DNA of 18,517 nt from Dehalococcoidia bacterium (lineage in GTDB: Bacteria; Chloroflexota; Dehalococcoidia; Bin125): NCBI GenBank assembly GCA_007571275.1, contig RKRS01000256.1, forward strand, positions 1 through 18,517, given 5' to 3'. Under the pieces are notes generated by a model. It did not search any database. It was not told the origin of the DNA and was given only the letters and a program-made list of their open reading frames with translations. The translations under genes were made by a program, and so were the position numbers. Shown piece by piece: positions 1-6,101 of the stretch (position 1 is its first letter; every line of letters begins with the position of its first letter).

Positions 1-297
1 CTGGTCATGCAGGGTCTGCGCGGCATGCCGGTCGATGAGGCGCGGTTGCAACTCCGATTCACACCGAAGCCGATCGCTCGTGATGTGGCCAAAGTTTTGG
101 ACTCCGCCGTCGCCAACGCGGAGAACAACTACGGGCTGGACCCTCGCGAGCTACGTATCCATGAGATTCACGCCGGCGATGGCCGCACGCTGCGCCGCTT
201 CCGCGCCAAGGCGCGCGGTCGGGTCGGTCGGATTTTGAAGCGCACTGCGCATATCACCGTCGTCGTGTCCGACGGCCAGGACGCAGAGGACGGATAA
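1..297 (+). CDS. rplV: 50S ribosomal protein L22 (5' end cut by the window)
   Basis: Large-subunit protein L22 binds 23S rRNA, and its long beta hairpin lines the peptide exit tunnel. The frame is open from base 1, so the N-terminal part (usually 10-20 residues more) lies outside the window. The visible 98 codons contain the family landmarks: RFTPK, the helix with NAENN, the GLDP turn, and the Arg-rich hairpin (RRFRAKARGRVGRI) followed by KRTAHITVVV. It is the first visible gene of the r-protein transcript and ends 4 nt before rpsC. A short acidic end (DGQDAEDG) follows the conserved core. The identification is secure; only the start is unknown. Confidence 0.97.
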   Translation: MVMQGLRGMPVDEARLQLRFTPKPIARDVAKVLDSAVANAENNYGLDPRELRIHEIHAGDGRTLRRFRAKARGRVGRILKRTAHITVVVSDGQDAEDG

Positions 298-301
298 CGC
301 C

Positions 302-1012
302 ATGGGTCAGAAAGTTCATCCCACCAGCTTCCGCATTGGCACGATCTACGAGTGGCGCTCGCAGTGGTACTCGGACAAGCAGTACGCCGAGTTGCTGGGC
401 GAAGATCGTCGAATTCGCGACTTCATCCAGGATCGGTTGAGCGAAGCCATGATCTCGCGGATCGACATTGAGCGAAACGCGAATCAGCTCGGCGTGAAGC
501 TGCATACAGCGAAGCCGGGCATCGTGATCGGTCGCGGCGGACAGAATGTTGAAGAGCTACGCCGCGACCTTGAAGCGTTGATTGCGCGCCCCATTCGTCT
601 GCGCGTGGACGTGTCGGAGATTCGCGTGCCAGAGCTGGACGCCCAACTCGTCGCGCGTAATGTCGCCGAGCAGATGGAACGCCGAATCGCGTTCCGTCGC
701 GCGATCAAGCAGGCGGTCCAACGGACGATGCAGCGCGGCGCCGAAGGCGCGAAGATCATCATTTCCGGCCGACTTGGCGGCGCCGAGATGTCGCGCAAGG
801 CGCAGGAAATGTCGGGTCGCGTTCCGCTGCACACGCTTCGCGCCGACATTGACTATGGGTTCGCCGAGGCGAAGACGGTCTTCGGACGGATTGGCGTCAA
901 GGTTTGGATTTACAAGGGCGAGATTCTGCCCTTCGAAGCGGAAACGGAAACAGCCGGTGGCCCGGCTCAGGCAATTGAGCCGGCGGCCGCAGGCAGGCGA
1001 GGAGGCCGCTGA
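302..1012 (+). CDS. rpsC: 30S ribosomal protein S3
   Basis: S3 sits in the head of the small subunit at the mRNA entry and helps unwind mRNA. The 236-residue protein begins MGQKVHPTSFRIG, the classic S3 start. It has a type II KH domain whose GxxG loop is GRGG at about residues 77-80 (KPGIVIGRGG), then the C-terminal S3 domain with SGRLGGAEMSRK and the end of the core at KVWIYKGEILPFE. The last ~30 residues are a low-complexity tail that is first acidic and Ala/Pro-rich and then ends in Arg/Gly. The stop overlaps the rplP start in a TGATG, indicating translational coupling. Confidence 0.98.
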   Translation: MGQKVHPTSFRIGTIYEWRSQWYSDKQYAELLGEDRRIRDFIQDRLSEAMISRIDIERNANQLGVKLHTAKPGIVIGRGGQNVEELRRDLEALIARPIRLRVDVSEIRVPELDAQLVARNVAEQMERRIAFRRAIKQAVQRTMQRGAEGAKIIISGRLGGAEMSRKAQEMSGRVPLHTLRADIDYGFAEAKTVFGRIGVKVWIYKGEILPFEAETETAGGPAQAIEPAAAGRRGGR

Positions 1013-1431
1013 TGCTGCAGCCGAGACGAGTCAAGTGGCGCAAGCATCACCGCGGGCGCCGTCGCGGGATGGCGCAGTCCGGCAACTCGGTCGCCTTTGG
1101 CGAAATTGGGTTGCAATCGCTGGATGCGGCCTGGATCGACGGCCGTCAGCTGGAGGCCGCGCGTCGGGCGATCACCCACTACGTCAAGCGTGGCGGGAAG
1201 GTCTGGATTCGCGTCTTCCCGGATAAGTCGGTCACGCAAAAGCCGGCCGAGACACGCATGGGCAAAGGTAAGGGCGCGCCCGAGAAGTGGGTGGCGGTGG
1301 TCAAGCCTGGACGCATGATCTTCGAGTTGGCCGGTGTGCCGGAAGCCGATGCGCGAGAGGCCTTGCGCCGAGCCAGCCACAAGCTACCCGTGCGCACGCG
1401 AGTCGTGGTGCGAGAGGCCGAGGTGGTGTGA
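1012..1431 (+). CDS. rplP: 50S ribosomal protein L16
   Basis: L16 (uL16) contacts the A-site tRNA elbow and 23S rRNA near the peptidyl-transferase centre. The protein has 139 residues, the usual length. It starts MLQPRRVKWRKHHRGR and contains the FGEIGLQ strand, KVWIRVFPDK, the GKGKG loop that reaches toward the catalytic centre, and the KLPVRTRVV end. The ATG shares its A with the rpsC TGA stop. The downstream rpmC ATG lies 2 nt past its own stop. Confidence 0.98.
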   Translation: MLQPRRVKWRKHHRGRRRGMAQSGNSVAFGEIGLQSLDAAWIDGRQLEAARRAITHYVKRGGKVWIRVFPDKSVTQKPAETRMGKGKGAPEKWVAVVKPGRMIFELAGVPEADAREALRRASHKLPVRTRVVVREAEVV

Positions 1432-1433
1432 GC

Positions 1434-1736
1434 ATGGCCAACCCGCTTGCCGACGAAGCCCGCTCGATGACCGACCGTGAATTGGGCGAGGCGATCAACG
1501 AGGCCTACCGAGAGGTCTTCAACCTGCAGTTCCAACGCGGGACGCGACAGTTGCAAAATCCGATGGCGATGCGCTCGGCGCGGCGTCAGGTCGCGCGACT
1601 GCGCACCATCCTGCGCGAGCGTCAGCTGGCCGAGGCCGCTGGCCGGCCAATTGCCCCGCTCGCCCGCATTGCGGACGTCGCCGACGATGAACAGAGCGCC
1701 GAGTCGGATCCCGACTCGGGGAACAGGGAAGAGTAG
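1434..1736 (+). CDS. rpmC: 50S ribosomal protein L29 with extended C-terminal tail
   Basis: L29 is a small helical hairpin at the tunnel exit, close to where chaperones and the signal recognition particle dock. The ATG at 1434 is preferred; a GTG two codons upstream (1428) would lie inside the rplP end. The core (MTDRELGEAINEAYREVFNL, then QFQRGTRQLQNP and ARRQVARLRTILRER) is typical L29 and covers about residues 11-65. The protein is 100 residues long, whereas L29 is commonly 60-75. The extra ~33 residues are Ala-rich and then strongly acidic (ADDEQSAESDPDSGNREE). It lies 3 nt upstream of rpsQ, as in the standard order. Confidence 0.95.
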   Translation: MANPLADEARSMTDRELGEAINEAYREVFNLQFQRGTRQLQNPMAMRSARRQVARLRTILRERQLAEAAGRPIAPLARIADVADDEQSAESDPDSGNREE

Positions 1737-1739
1737 CCG

Positions 1740-2069
1740 ATGGCCCGCAAACGACGTGTCGGGTTCGCCGTCGCGGATGCGCGCCACAAGACCGTGTCGG
1801 TGCGCGTCGAGCGAACGGTACGACACCCGCTGTACAAGAAGATCATGCGTCGTCGCAAGCGTTTCCTGGCGCACGACGAGCTGAACGATTGCAAGATTGG
1901 CGACCGCGTAGTGATCGAGGAATGTCGACCGCTGTCGAAGCGTAAGTCGTGGCGTGTGGTCGAGATTCTTGAGCGACGCGAGGTCGCAGAAATTCAACCA
2001 CAGGAGATCGGCGCGCCTTTGCTACAGGAGCCGGCAACGAGTGTTGCGGGGAGTGAGGATTCGGAGTGA
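1740..2069 (+). CDS. rpsQ: 30S ribosomal protein S17
   Basis: S17 is a primary 16S rRNA binder needed early in 30S assembly. The OB-fold core is clear: GFAVADARHKTVSVRVERTVRHPLY is split by loops before KRFLAHDE, then CKIGDRVVI, ECRPLSKRKSWRVVEI. The protein is 109 residues against about 80-90 in most bacteria. The excess is a C-terminal tail of about 25 residues ending in an acidic cluster (GSEDSE). Its TGA stop overlaps the GTG start of rplN by 3 nt within GTGA, giving a 4-nt junction typical of coupled genes. Confidence 0.97.
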   Translation: MARKRRVGFAVADARHKTVSVRVERTVRHPLYKKIMRRRKRFLAHDELNDCKIGDRVVIEECRPLSKRKSWRVVEILERREVAEIQPQEIGAPLLQEPATSVAGSEDSE

Positions 2070-2437
2070 TTCAGCAGGAATCTTCGCTCCGCGTCGCCGA
2101 TAACTCTGGCGCTCGGGTGATCAAATGCATCCGTGTGTTGGGCGGAACGAAGCGGCGCTACGCCTCGGTCGGCGACACGATTGTGGCGACCGTCAAGCAG
2201 GCGGACCCGAACCGTGACGTCCGCGCCGGCCAGGTGGTGCGCGCGGTGATCGTGCGGGTGGCCAAGCAATACCGTCGGGTCGACGGCTCGTACATTCGTT
2301 TCGACGACAATGCGGCCGTCATTCTCGCCGCTGATGGCCAGAACCCGACAGGAACGCGCATTCTGGGACCGGTCGCGCGCGAACTGCGCGAGCGGGACTT
2401 TATGCGCATCGTGTCGCTCGCTCCGGAGGTGGTCTAG
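2066..2437 (+). CDS. rplN: 50S ribosomal protein L14
   Basis: L14 binds 23S rRNA at the subunit interface, contacts helix 44 of 16S rRNA in the bridge region, and is the docking site of silencing factor RsfS. The 123-residue protein has the usual length and landmarks: MIQQESSLRVADNSGAR, GGTKRRYASVGD, an internal VKQADPNRDVRAGQVVRAVIV stretch, the DDNAAVIL strand and GTRILGPVARELR. The start is GTG, overlapping the end of rpsQ. The stop codon directly abuts the rplX ATG with no spacer. Confidence 0.98.
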   Translation: MIQQESSLRVADNSGARVIKCIRVLGGTKRRYASVGDTIVATVKQADPNRDVRAGQVVRAVIVRVAKQYRRVDGSYIRFDDNAAVILAADGQNPTGTRILGPVARELRERDFMRIVSLAPEVV

Positions 2438-2752
2438 ATGCGCCGAGTGCAACGAGATGACCTGGTGGAAGTGCGCACCGGCAAAGACCGTGGTCGTCGT
2501 GGACAGGTTCGACAGGTGTTGCCCAAGGACAGCCGTGTGATTGTCACGGGCGTCAACATGGTCAAGCGCCACATGCGACCGACGCAGATGGGCGCGCCGG
2601 CTGGCATCATCGAGCGTGAAGCGGCGCTGCACGAGTCGAATGTGTCGGTGGTCTGTCCGATTTGCGACCGTCCCTCGCGGCTCGGGTTTCGGGTTCGCGC
2701 GGATGGGGTCAAGACACGCGTCTGTCGCCGCTGTGATGGGGATATCGACTAA
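2438..2752 (+). CDS. rplX: 50S ribosomal protein L24, zinc-ribbon type
   Basis: L24 is an assembly initiator that nucleates folding of the 5' domain of 23S rRNA. The KOW motif lies near the N-terminus (DDLVEVRTGKDRGRRGQV), followed by GVNMVKRHMRP. The C-terminal part has two CxxC pairs, C73/C76 (CPIC) and C96/C99 (CRRC). This four-cysteine arrangement occurs in L24 of many bacteria outside Proteobacteria and probably binds zinc. The length, 104 residues, is normal. The TAA stop overlaps the rplE ATG by one base (TAATG). Confidence 0.98.
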   Translation: MRRVQRDDLVEVRTGKDRGRRGQVRQVLPKDSRVIVTGVNMVKRHMRPTQMGAPAGIIEREAALHESNVSVVCPICDRPSRLGFRVRADGVKTRVCRRCDGDID

Positions 2753-3330
2753 TGACGACGAATGGTGCAACCGCTGCGACGCCGCGCCTCAAGCAGCGCT
2801 TCCGCGACGAGATTGCTCCTCGCCTGTTCGAGGAGTTCAACTACGAAAACGTGATGCAGGTTCCACGAGTCGTCAAGGTCGTGGTCAACGCGGGCGTCGG
2901 TGAGGCGCTGGGACCAGGCGGCGCGGCGATTCTCGAGAACTGCGTCGCTGACCTGACCACGATCTGTGGCCAGAAGCCGGTCGTGAACAAGGCGAAAAAG
3001 TCGATCGCCAACTTCAAACTACGCGAAGGCAACAACGTCGGCGTCTCGTGCACGCTGCGCGGCGCGCGGATGTGGGAGTTCCTCGACCGCACGATCAACG
3101 CGGCGTTACCACGTATCCGCGACTTCCAGGGCGTATCGCGCACAGCCTTTGACGGCCGCGGCAATTACTCACTGGGCATCCGCGAGCAGATTGTCTTCCC
3201 GGAGATCGATTACGGAAACGTCGACAAGGTACGCGGGCTGCAGGTCAACATCATCACCACCGCTCGCACCGATGCCGAAGGGCGACGCTTGCTCGAGTTG
3301 CTCGGCTTTCCCTTTGAGCGCCCTCAGTGA
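2752..3330 (+). CDS. rplE: 50S ribosomal protein L5
   Basis: L5 binds 5S rRNA, places it in the central protuberance, and contacts P-site tRNA. The 192-residue protein has the expected blocks: RLKQRFRDEIAPRLFEEFNY, the VVVNAGVGEA strand, GQKPVVNKAKKSIANFKLR, the central RDFQGVS motif, GRGNYSLGIREQIVFPEIDY and the C-terminal NIITTARTDAEGRRLLELLGFPF. About ten extra residues (MTTNGATAATP) precede the core. In most bacteria the next gene is rpsN; here a 57-nt gap leads straight to rpsH. Confidence 0.98.
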   Translation: MTTNGATAATPRLKQRFRDEIAPRLFEEFNYENVMQVPRVVKVVVNAGVGEALGPGGAAILENCVADLTTICGQKPVVNKAKKSIANFKLREGNNVGVSCTLRGARMWEFLDRTINAALPRIRDFQGVSRTAFDGRGNYSLGIREQIVFPEIDYGNVDKVRGLQVNIITTARTDAEGRRLLELLGFPFERPQ

Positions 3331-3387
3331 GCCATCCATGAACAGGTCAAGTAGCAGCAGGAACTGTGCTAGCAGGCAGGATTCGCA

Positions 3388-3792
3388 ATGCCAGTGACTG
3401 ATCCCGTCGCCGACATGCTGACACGCATTCGCAACGCTATCCACGCAGGGCACCCGCGCGTGGAAATTCCGGCGTCGAACATGAAGATCTCGATCGCCAA
3501 CGTGCTGGCGCAAGAGGGGTTTATCCGTTCGTATCAGGTCCGTGACCGAGCGGGCCGGGCCGGGCGAGACATCGATGTTGAGTTGCTCTACGACGAGGAT
3601 GGCGCATCTGTCGTCTCCGGGCTGAAGCGGGTTTCTCGCCCTGGTCTTCGCGTCTATGTCCAGAAGCGCGAGATTCCTCGACCGTACGGCGGCCTGGGCG
3701 TGGCAATCCTGACGACCCCGCGCGGGGTCATGACCGGCGCGCAGGCGCGACGCGAAAATGTCGGCGGAGAAGTGCTGTGTTTCGTCTGGTAA
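3388..3792 (+). CDS. rpsH: 30S ribosomal protein S8
   Basis: S8 is a primary binder of the central domain of 16S rRNA and in some bacteria also represses the spc operon. The protein has 134 residues, the usual length. It begins DPVADMLTRIRNA, continues with VEIPASNMKISIANVL and EEGF-like QEGFIR, and has the C-terminal blocks RVYVQKREIPRPYGGLG, ILTTPRGVMT and GGEVLCFVW. The final VW is typical. An AGGA lies about 6 nt before the ATG. The upstream neighbour is rplE, because rpsN is absent from its usual place. Confidence 0.98.
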   Translation: MPVTDPVADMLTRIRNAIHAGHPRVEIPASNMKISIANVLAQEGFIRSYQVRDRAGRAGRDIDVELLYDEDGASVVSGLKRVSRPGLRVYVQKREIPRPYGGLGVAILTTPRGVMTGAQARRENVGGEVLCFVW

Positions 3793-3823
3793 CGACTGCG
3801 CAGAGCATGAGGGGAGCGGGGGC

Positions 3824-4360
3824 ATGAGTCGAGTTGGCCGTTTGCCCGTGACACTGCCGGCCGGGGTCGATATCGAGATTGGGCCCGGGCATGTAGCGGT
3901 GAAAGGTCCGAGGGGCGAACTGAAGCAGCACGTGCACCCGGACCTGCACATCGTTCGGGACGATAGCGGCGTCGTGGTGACCCGCCCGAGCGACCGTCGC
4001 GAGCATCGTTCCCAGCATGGACTCGCCCGGGCGCTGATCCAGAACATGGTGACCGGGGTGTCGGAGGGCTGGTCAAAGACGCTCGAAATTCAGGGCACGG
4101 GTTACCGAGCCGAAATGGACGGACACACGCTCGTCCTGCGCGTCGGCTACTCGCATCTGGTGCGCAAGGATCCGCCGGACGGGATCGAATTCGCCGTTCA
4201 GGGTCAGCTCGTTCACGTGCGCGGCGCCGACAAGCAGGTCGTCGGTCAGCAGGCCGCGGAAATCCGCGCGGTCCGACCGCCCGAGCCGTACAAAGGTAAG
4301 GGCATCCGATATCAAGGCGAATGGGTTCGCCGTAAGCAGGGCAAGAGCGCGATCGGTTAG
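3824..4360 (+). CDS. rplF: 50S ribosomal protein L6
   Basis: L6 binds 23S rRNA near the factor-binding site and the sarcin-ricin loop. The frame stays open upstream to 3758 inside rpsH, but the ATG at 3824 has a purine-rich ribosome-binding site (GGGGAG at 3811-3816, 7 nt spacing) and gives MSRVGRLPVTLPAGV, the standard L6 N-terminus. The 178 residues contain two L6 repeats with VKGPRGEL in the first, TLEIQGTGYRAE and RVGYSH in the second, and the C-terminal signature PEPYKGKGIRY. Confidence 0.98.
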   Translation: MSRVGRLPVTLPAGVDIEIGPGHVAVKGPRGELKQHVHPDLHIVRDDSGVVVTRPSDRREHRSQHGLARALIQNMVTGVSEGWSKTLEIQGTGYRAEMDGHTLVLRVGYSHLVRKDPPDGIEFAVQGQLVHVRGADKQVVGQQAAEIRAVRPPEPYKGKGIRYQGEWVRRKQGKSAIG

Positions 4361-4406
4361 ACCTGCGTGTCCTGCTATCAACGCGAGATGATGTGGAGAA
4401 GATGAG

Positions 4407-4790
4407 ATGACGATTCGCCGCAAGCGGCGCACGACTCGGGCCGCGCGCCAGCGTCGACATCTGCGCGTGCGCAAGCGCGTGCACGGGACAGCCCAGCGCC
4501 CCCGACTCTGTGTCTTCCGCTCGGCCAAACATATCTACGGCCAGATCATCGATGATGATTCCGGCGTCACGTTGGCCAGCGCTTCCGACCTGGGCGCCAG
4601 CGCCGCCTCGGCGACTGATGAGGACGGCTCAGGCAAGCAGGCCAGCGCTCGCGCTGTTGGTCGTCAGCTGGCGCAGGTCGCGCAGGAGGCGGGAATCTCG
4701 GCGGTCGTGTTTGACCGCGCCGGTTATCAGTATCACGGGCGTGTTCGCGCGTTGGCCGAGTCGGCGCGCAAGGCCGGACTGGTCTTCTGA
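4407..4790 (+). CDS. rplR: 50S ribosomal protein L18
   Basis: L18 binds 5S rRNA together with L5 and forms part of the central protuberance. The 127-residue protein has an Arg-rich N-terminus (RRKRRTTRAARQRRH), then the core RPRLCVFRSAKHIYGQIIDD, TLASASD, ARAVGRQLAQVAQEAGI and the C-terminal VFDRAGYQYHGRVRALAESARKAGL, all typical. The loop before ARAVG is rich in Ala, Ser and acidic residues (SAASATDEDGSGKQ). It sits 46 nt after rplF and 37 nt before rpsE. Confidence 0.98.
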   Translation: MTIRRKRRTTRAARQRRHLRVRKRVHGTAQRPRLCVFRSAKHIYGQIIDDDSGVTLASASDLGASAASATDEDGSGKQASARAVGRQLAQVAQEAGISAVVFDRAGYQYHGRVRALAESARKAGLVF

Positions 4791-4827
4791 GGCAGACGAA
4801 ACGTCGGACGGGGAGCAGGAGCAGAGT

Positions 4828-5415
4828 ATGGTTCAACAACGAGACGGCGGGCGCGGACGCGGACGCCGCCGCGACCGGGATGAACCGCAGGACGACATCA
4901 TCGAGAAAGTCGTCTCGGTTTCCCGCGTTGCCAAGGTGGTCAAGGGCGGTCGGCGATTCTCCTTCACCTCGGTCGTGGTGGTTGGCGATGGCAACGGGCG
5001 TGTGGGCATCGGCATTGGCCGCGCCAATGAGGTGCCTGACGCGATTCGCAAGGGCTCAACCATCGCTCGTCGTGACATGATCACGGTCCCGATTCGTAAC
5101 GGCACGATTCCGCACCCGATTACGGCGCGGTTCTGCGCCTCGCAGGTGCTGCTCAAGCCGGCGGCGCCGGGGACCGGCGTGATCGCCGGCGGCGGCGTGC
5201 GCGCCGTGCTGGAGGCGGTCGGGCTGCGCAACGTGTTGACCAAGTCACTCGGATCGAACAATGTGGTCAACGTCGTACAAGCGACCCGACGGGCATTGAT
5301 ACAACTCCGCGACCCCGTTCAGGTGCGTCGCGAGCGCCTGCGTCTGGCAGGACGGATCCCCACCGAGCCGGTTGAGGCGGAAGCCGAACTCGCGGCTGCC
5401 GGAACGAGCGAGTAA
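4828..5415 (+). CDS. rpsE: 30S ribosomal protein S5
   Basis: S5 lies at the mRNA entry of the small subunit and affects decoding accuracy. The open frame continues upstream into rplR, but the ATG at 4828 follows an AGGAG at 4817-4821 with 6 nt spacing and starts the protein before its basic leader. The 195 residues comprise an Arg/Gly-rich leader of about 20 residues, the N-terminal dsRNA-binding-like domain (KVVKGGRRFSFTSVVVVGDG, GRANEVPDAIRKG) and the C-terminal domain (VLLKPAAPGTGVIAGGGVR, TKSLGSNN). A C-terminal extension of about 25 residues is rich in Glu and Ala. Confidence 0.97.
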   Translation: MVQQRDGGRGRGRRRDRDEPQDDIIEKVVSVSRVAKVVKGGRRFSFTSVVVVGDGNGRVGIGIGRANEVPDAIRKGSTIARRDMITVPIRNGTIPHPITARFCASQVLLKPAAPGTGVIAGGGVRAVLEAVGLRNVLTKSLGSNNVVNVVQATRRALIQLRDPVQVRRERLRLAGRIPTEPVEAEAELAAAGTSE

Positions 5416-5421
5416 CCCATC

Positions 5422-5610
5422 ATGGCGTCGCTCAAAATCACGTATACGAAATCGGCCATTGGCTATCGATCCGACCAGGGCCACACGATCCGCTCGCTGG
5501 GTCTGCGTAAGCTGGGTCAGAGCACGATCAAAGACGACACTCCCGACGTGCGTGGCATGCTGCACAAGGTCTCCCACCTCGTCACCGTGACTGAAATCGA
5601 GGACGCGTAA
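5422..5610 (+). CDS. rpmD: 50S ribosomal protein L30
   Basis: L30 is a small protein on the solvent side of the large subunit. The 62 residues match the bacterial L30 form: LKITYTKSAIGY, HTIRSLGLRKLGQS, then the segment DDTPDVRGMLHKVSHLVTV. It follows rpsE by 6 nt, and its TAA overlaps the rplO ATG by one base (TAATG). Length and order are normal. Confidence 0.97.
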   Translation: MASLKITYTKSAIGYRSDQGHTIRSLGLRKLGQSTIKDDTPDVRGMLHKVSHLVTVTEIEDA

Positions 5611-6101
5611 TGGTCCTGCGTTTGAATGATCTGAGCCCGGCGCCCGGGTCGCGTAGACGGCGCAAGCGTGTCGGCCGCGGTAACGCCTCGGGCAAAGGCA
5701 CCTATTCCGGTCGCGGACTCAAGGGTCAGCGCTCTCGCGCCGGACGCGATTACAACTCTGTCTTTGAGGGCGGCGCGATGTCGATGATGCGCACGTTGCC
5801 GCGACGCAAAGGCTTCAAGGCTCCGTTCCGCGTCGAGGCTCAGCCAATCAACGTCGTCGATCTGGGTCGTCGGTTCTCGGATGGTGATACGGTCGATGCG
5901 GACGCGCTCGTCGCCGCAGGACTGCTGCGGCGCGCGACTCAGCGATTCAAGGTGTTGGCCGGCGGCGAGATTGCTACTGCCCTGCATCTGCGCGTCGAGC
6001 GAGTTTCACCAGCTGCACAAGCGAAGATCGTTGCCGCCGGCGGCAGCGTTGAGGTCATCAATGCAGAGAACGCAGACAGCGGCGGGGCCGACGAGGCCTA
6101 A
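5610..6101 (+). CDS. rplO: 50S ribosomal protein L15
   Basis: L15 is a late-assembly 23S rRNA binder with an extended N-terminal arm. The arm is visible as LNDLSPAPGSRRRRKRVGRG, then GKGTYSGRGLKGQRSRAG, followed by FEGGAMSMMRTLPRRKGF. The C-terminal globular domain includes INVVDLGRRF and FKVLAGGEIATALHLRVERVSPAAQAKI. At 163 residues it is somewhat longer than the usual ~145-150, with an acidic end (NADSGGADEA). The last 41 nt are also the beginning of secY in another frame. Confidence 0.97.
   Translation: MVLRLNDLSPAPGSRRRRKRVGRGNASGKGTYSGRGLKGQRSRAGRDYNSVFEGGAMSMMRTLPRRKGFKAPFRVEAQPINVVDLGRRFSDGDTVDADALVAAGLLRRATQRFKVLAGGEIATALHLRVERVSPAAQAKIVAAGGSVEVINAENADSGGADEA
6051..6054 (+). promoter_or_regulatory. 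ribosome-binding site for secY inside rplO
   Basis: GAGG at 6051-6054 lies 6 nt before the ATG at 6061. It is the only good Shine-Dalgarno near any in-frame start of secY, so it supports a secY start within the rplO coding sequence and a 41-nt overlap. No ATG or GTG occurs in frame between 6061 and the conserved SecY N-terminus; only CTG (6103, 6106) and TTG (6115) codons do. Confidence 0.6.

Noticed and set aside
3338..3397. A 19-codon reading frame in the rplE-rpsH gap that could be an rpsN remnant or a small gene.
   Set aside because: It is Ser/Arg-rich, lacks any S14 motif and overlaps the rpsH start; it has no convincing ribosome-binding site. I cannot support it as a gene or pseudogene.
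1179..4532. Long antisense reading frames (for example minus-strand 1179-1997, 1994-2770, 3169-4047 and 3654-4532).
   Set aside because: They lie wholly opposite recognised ribosomal protein genes, show no known motifs, and are expected shadows in GC-rich DNA with biased third positions.
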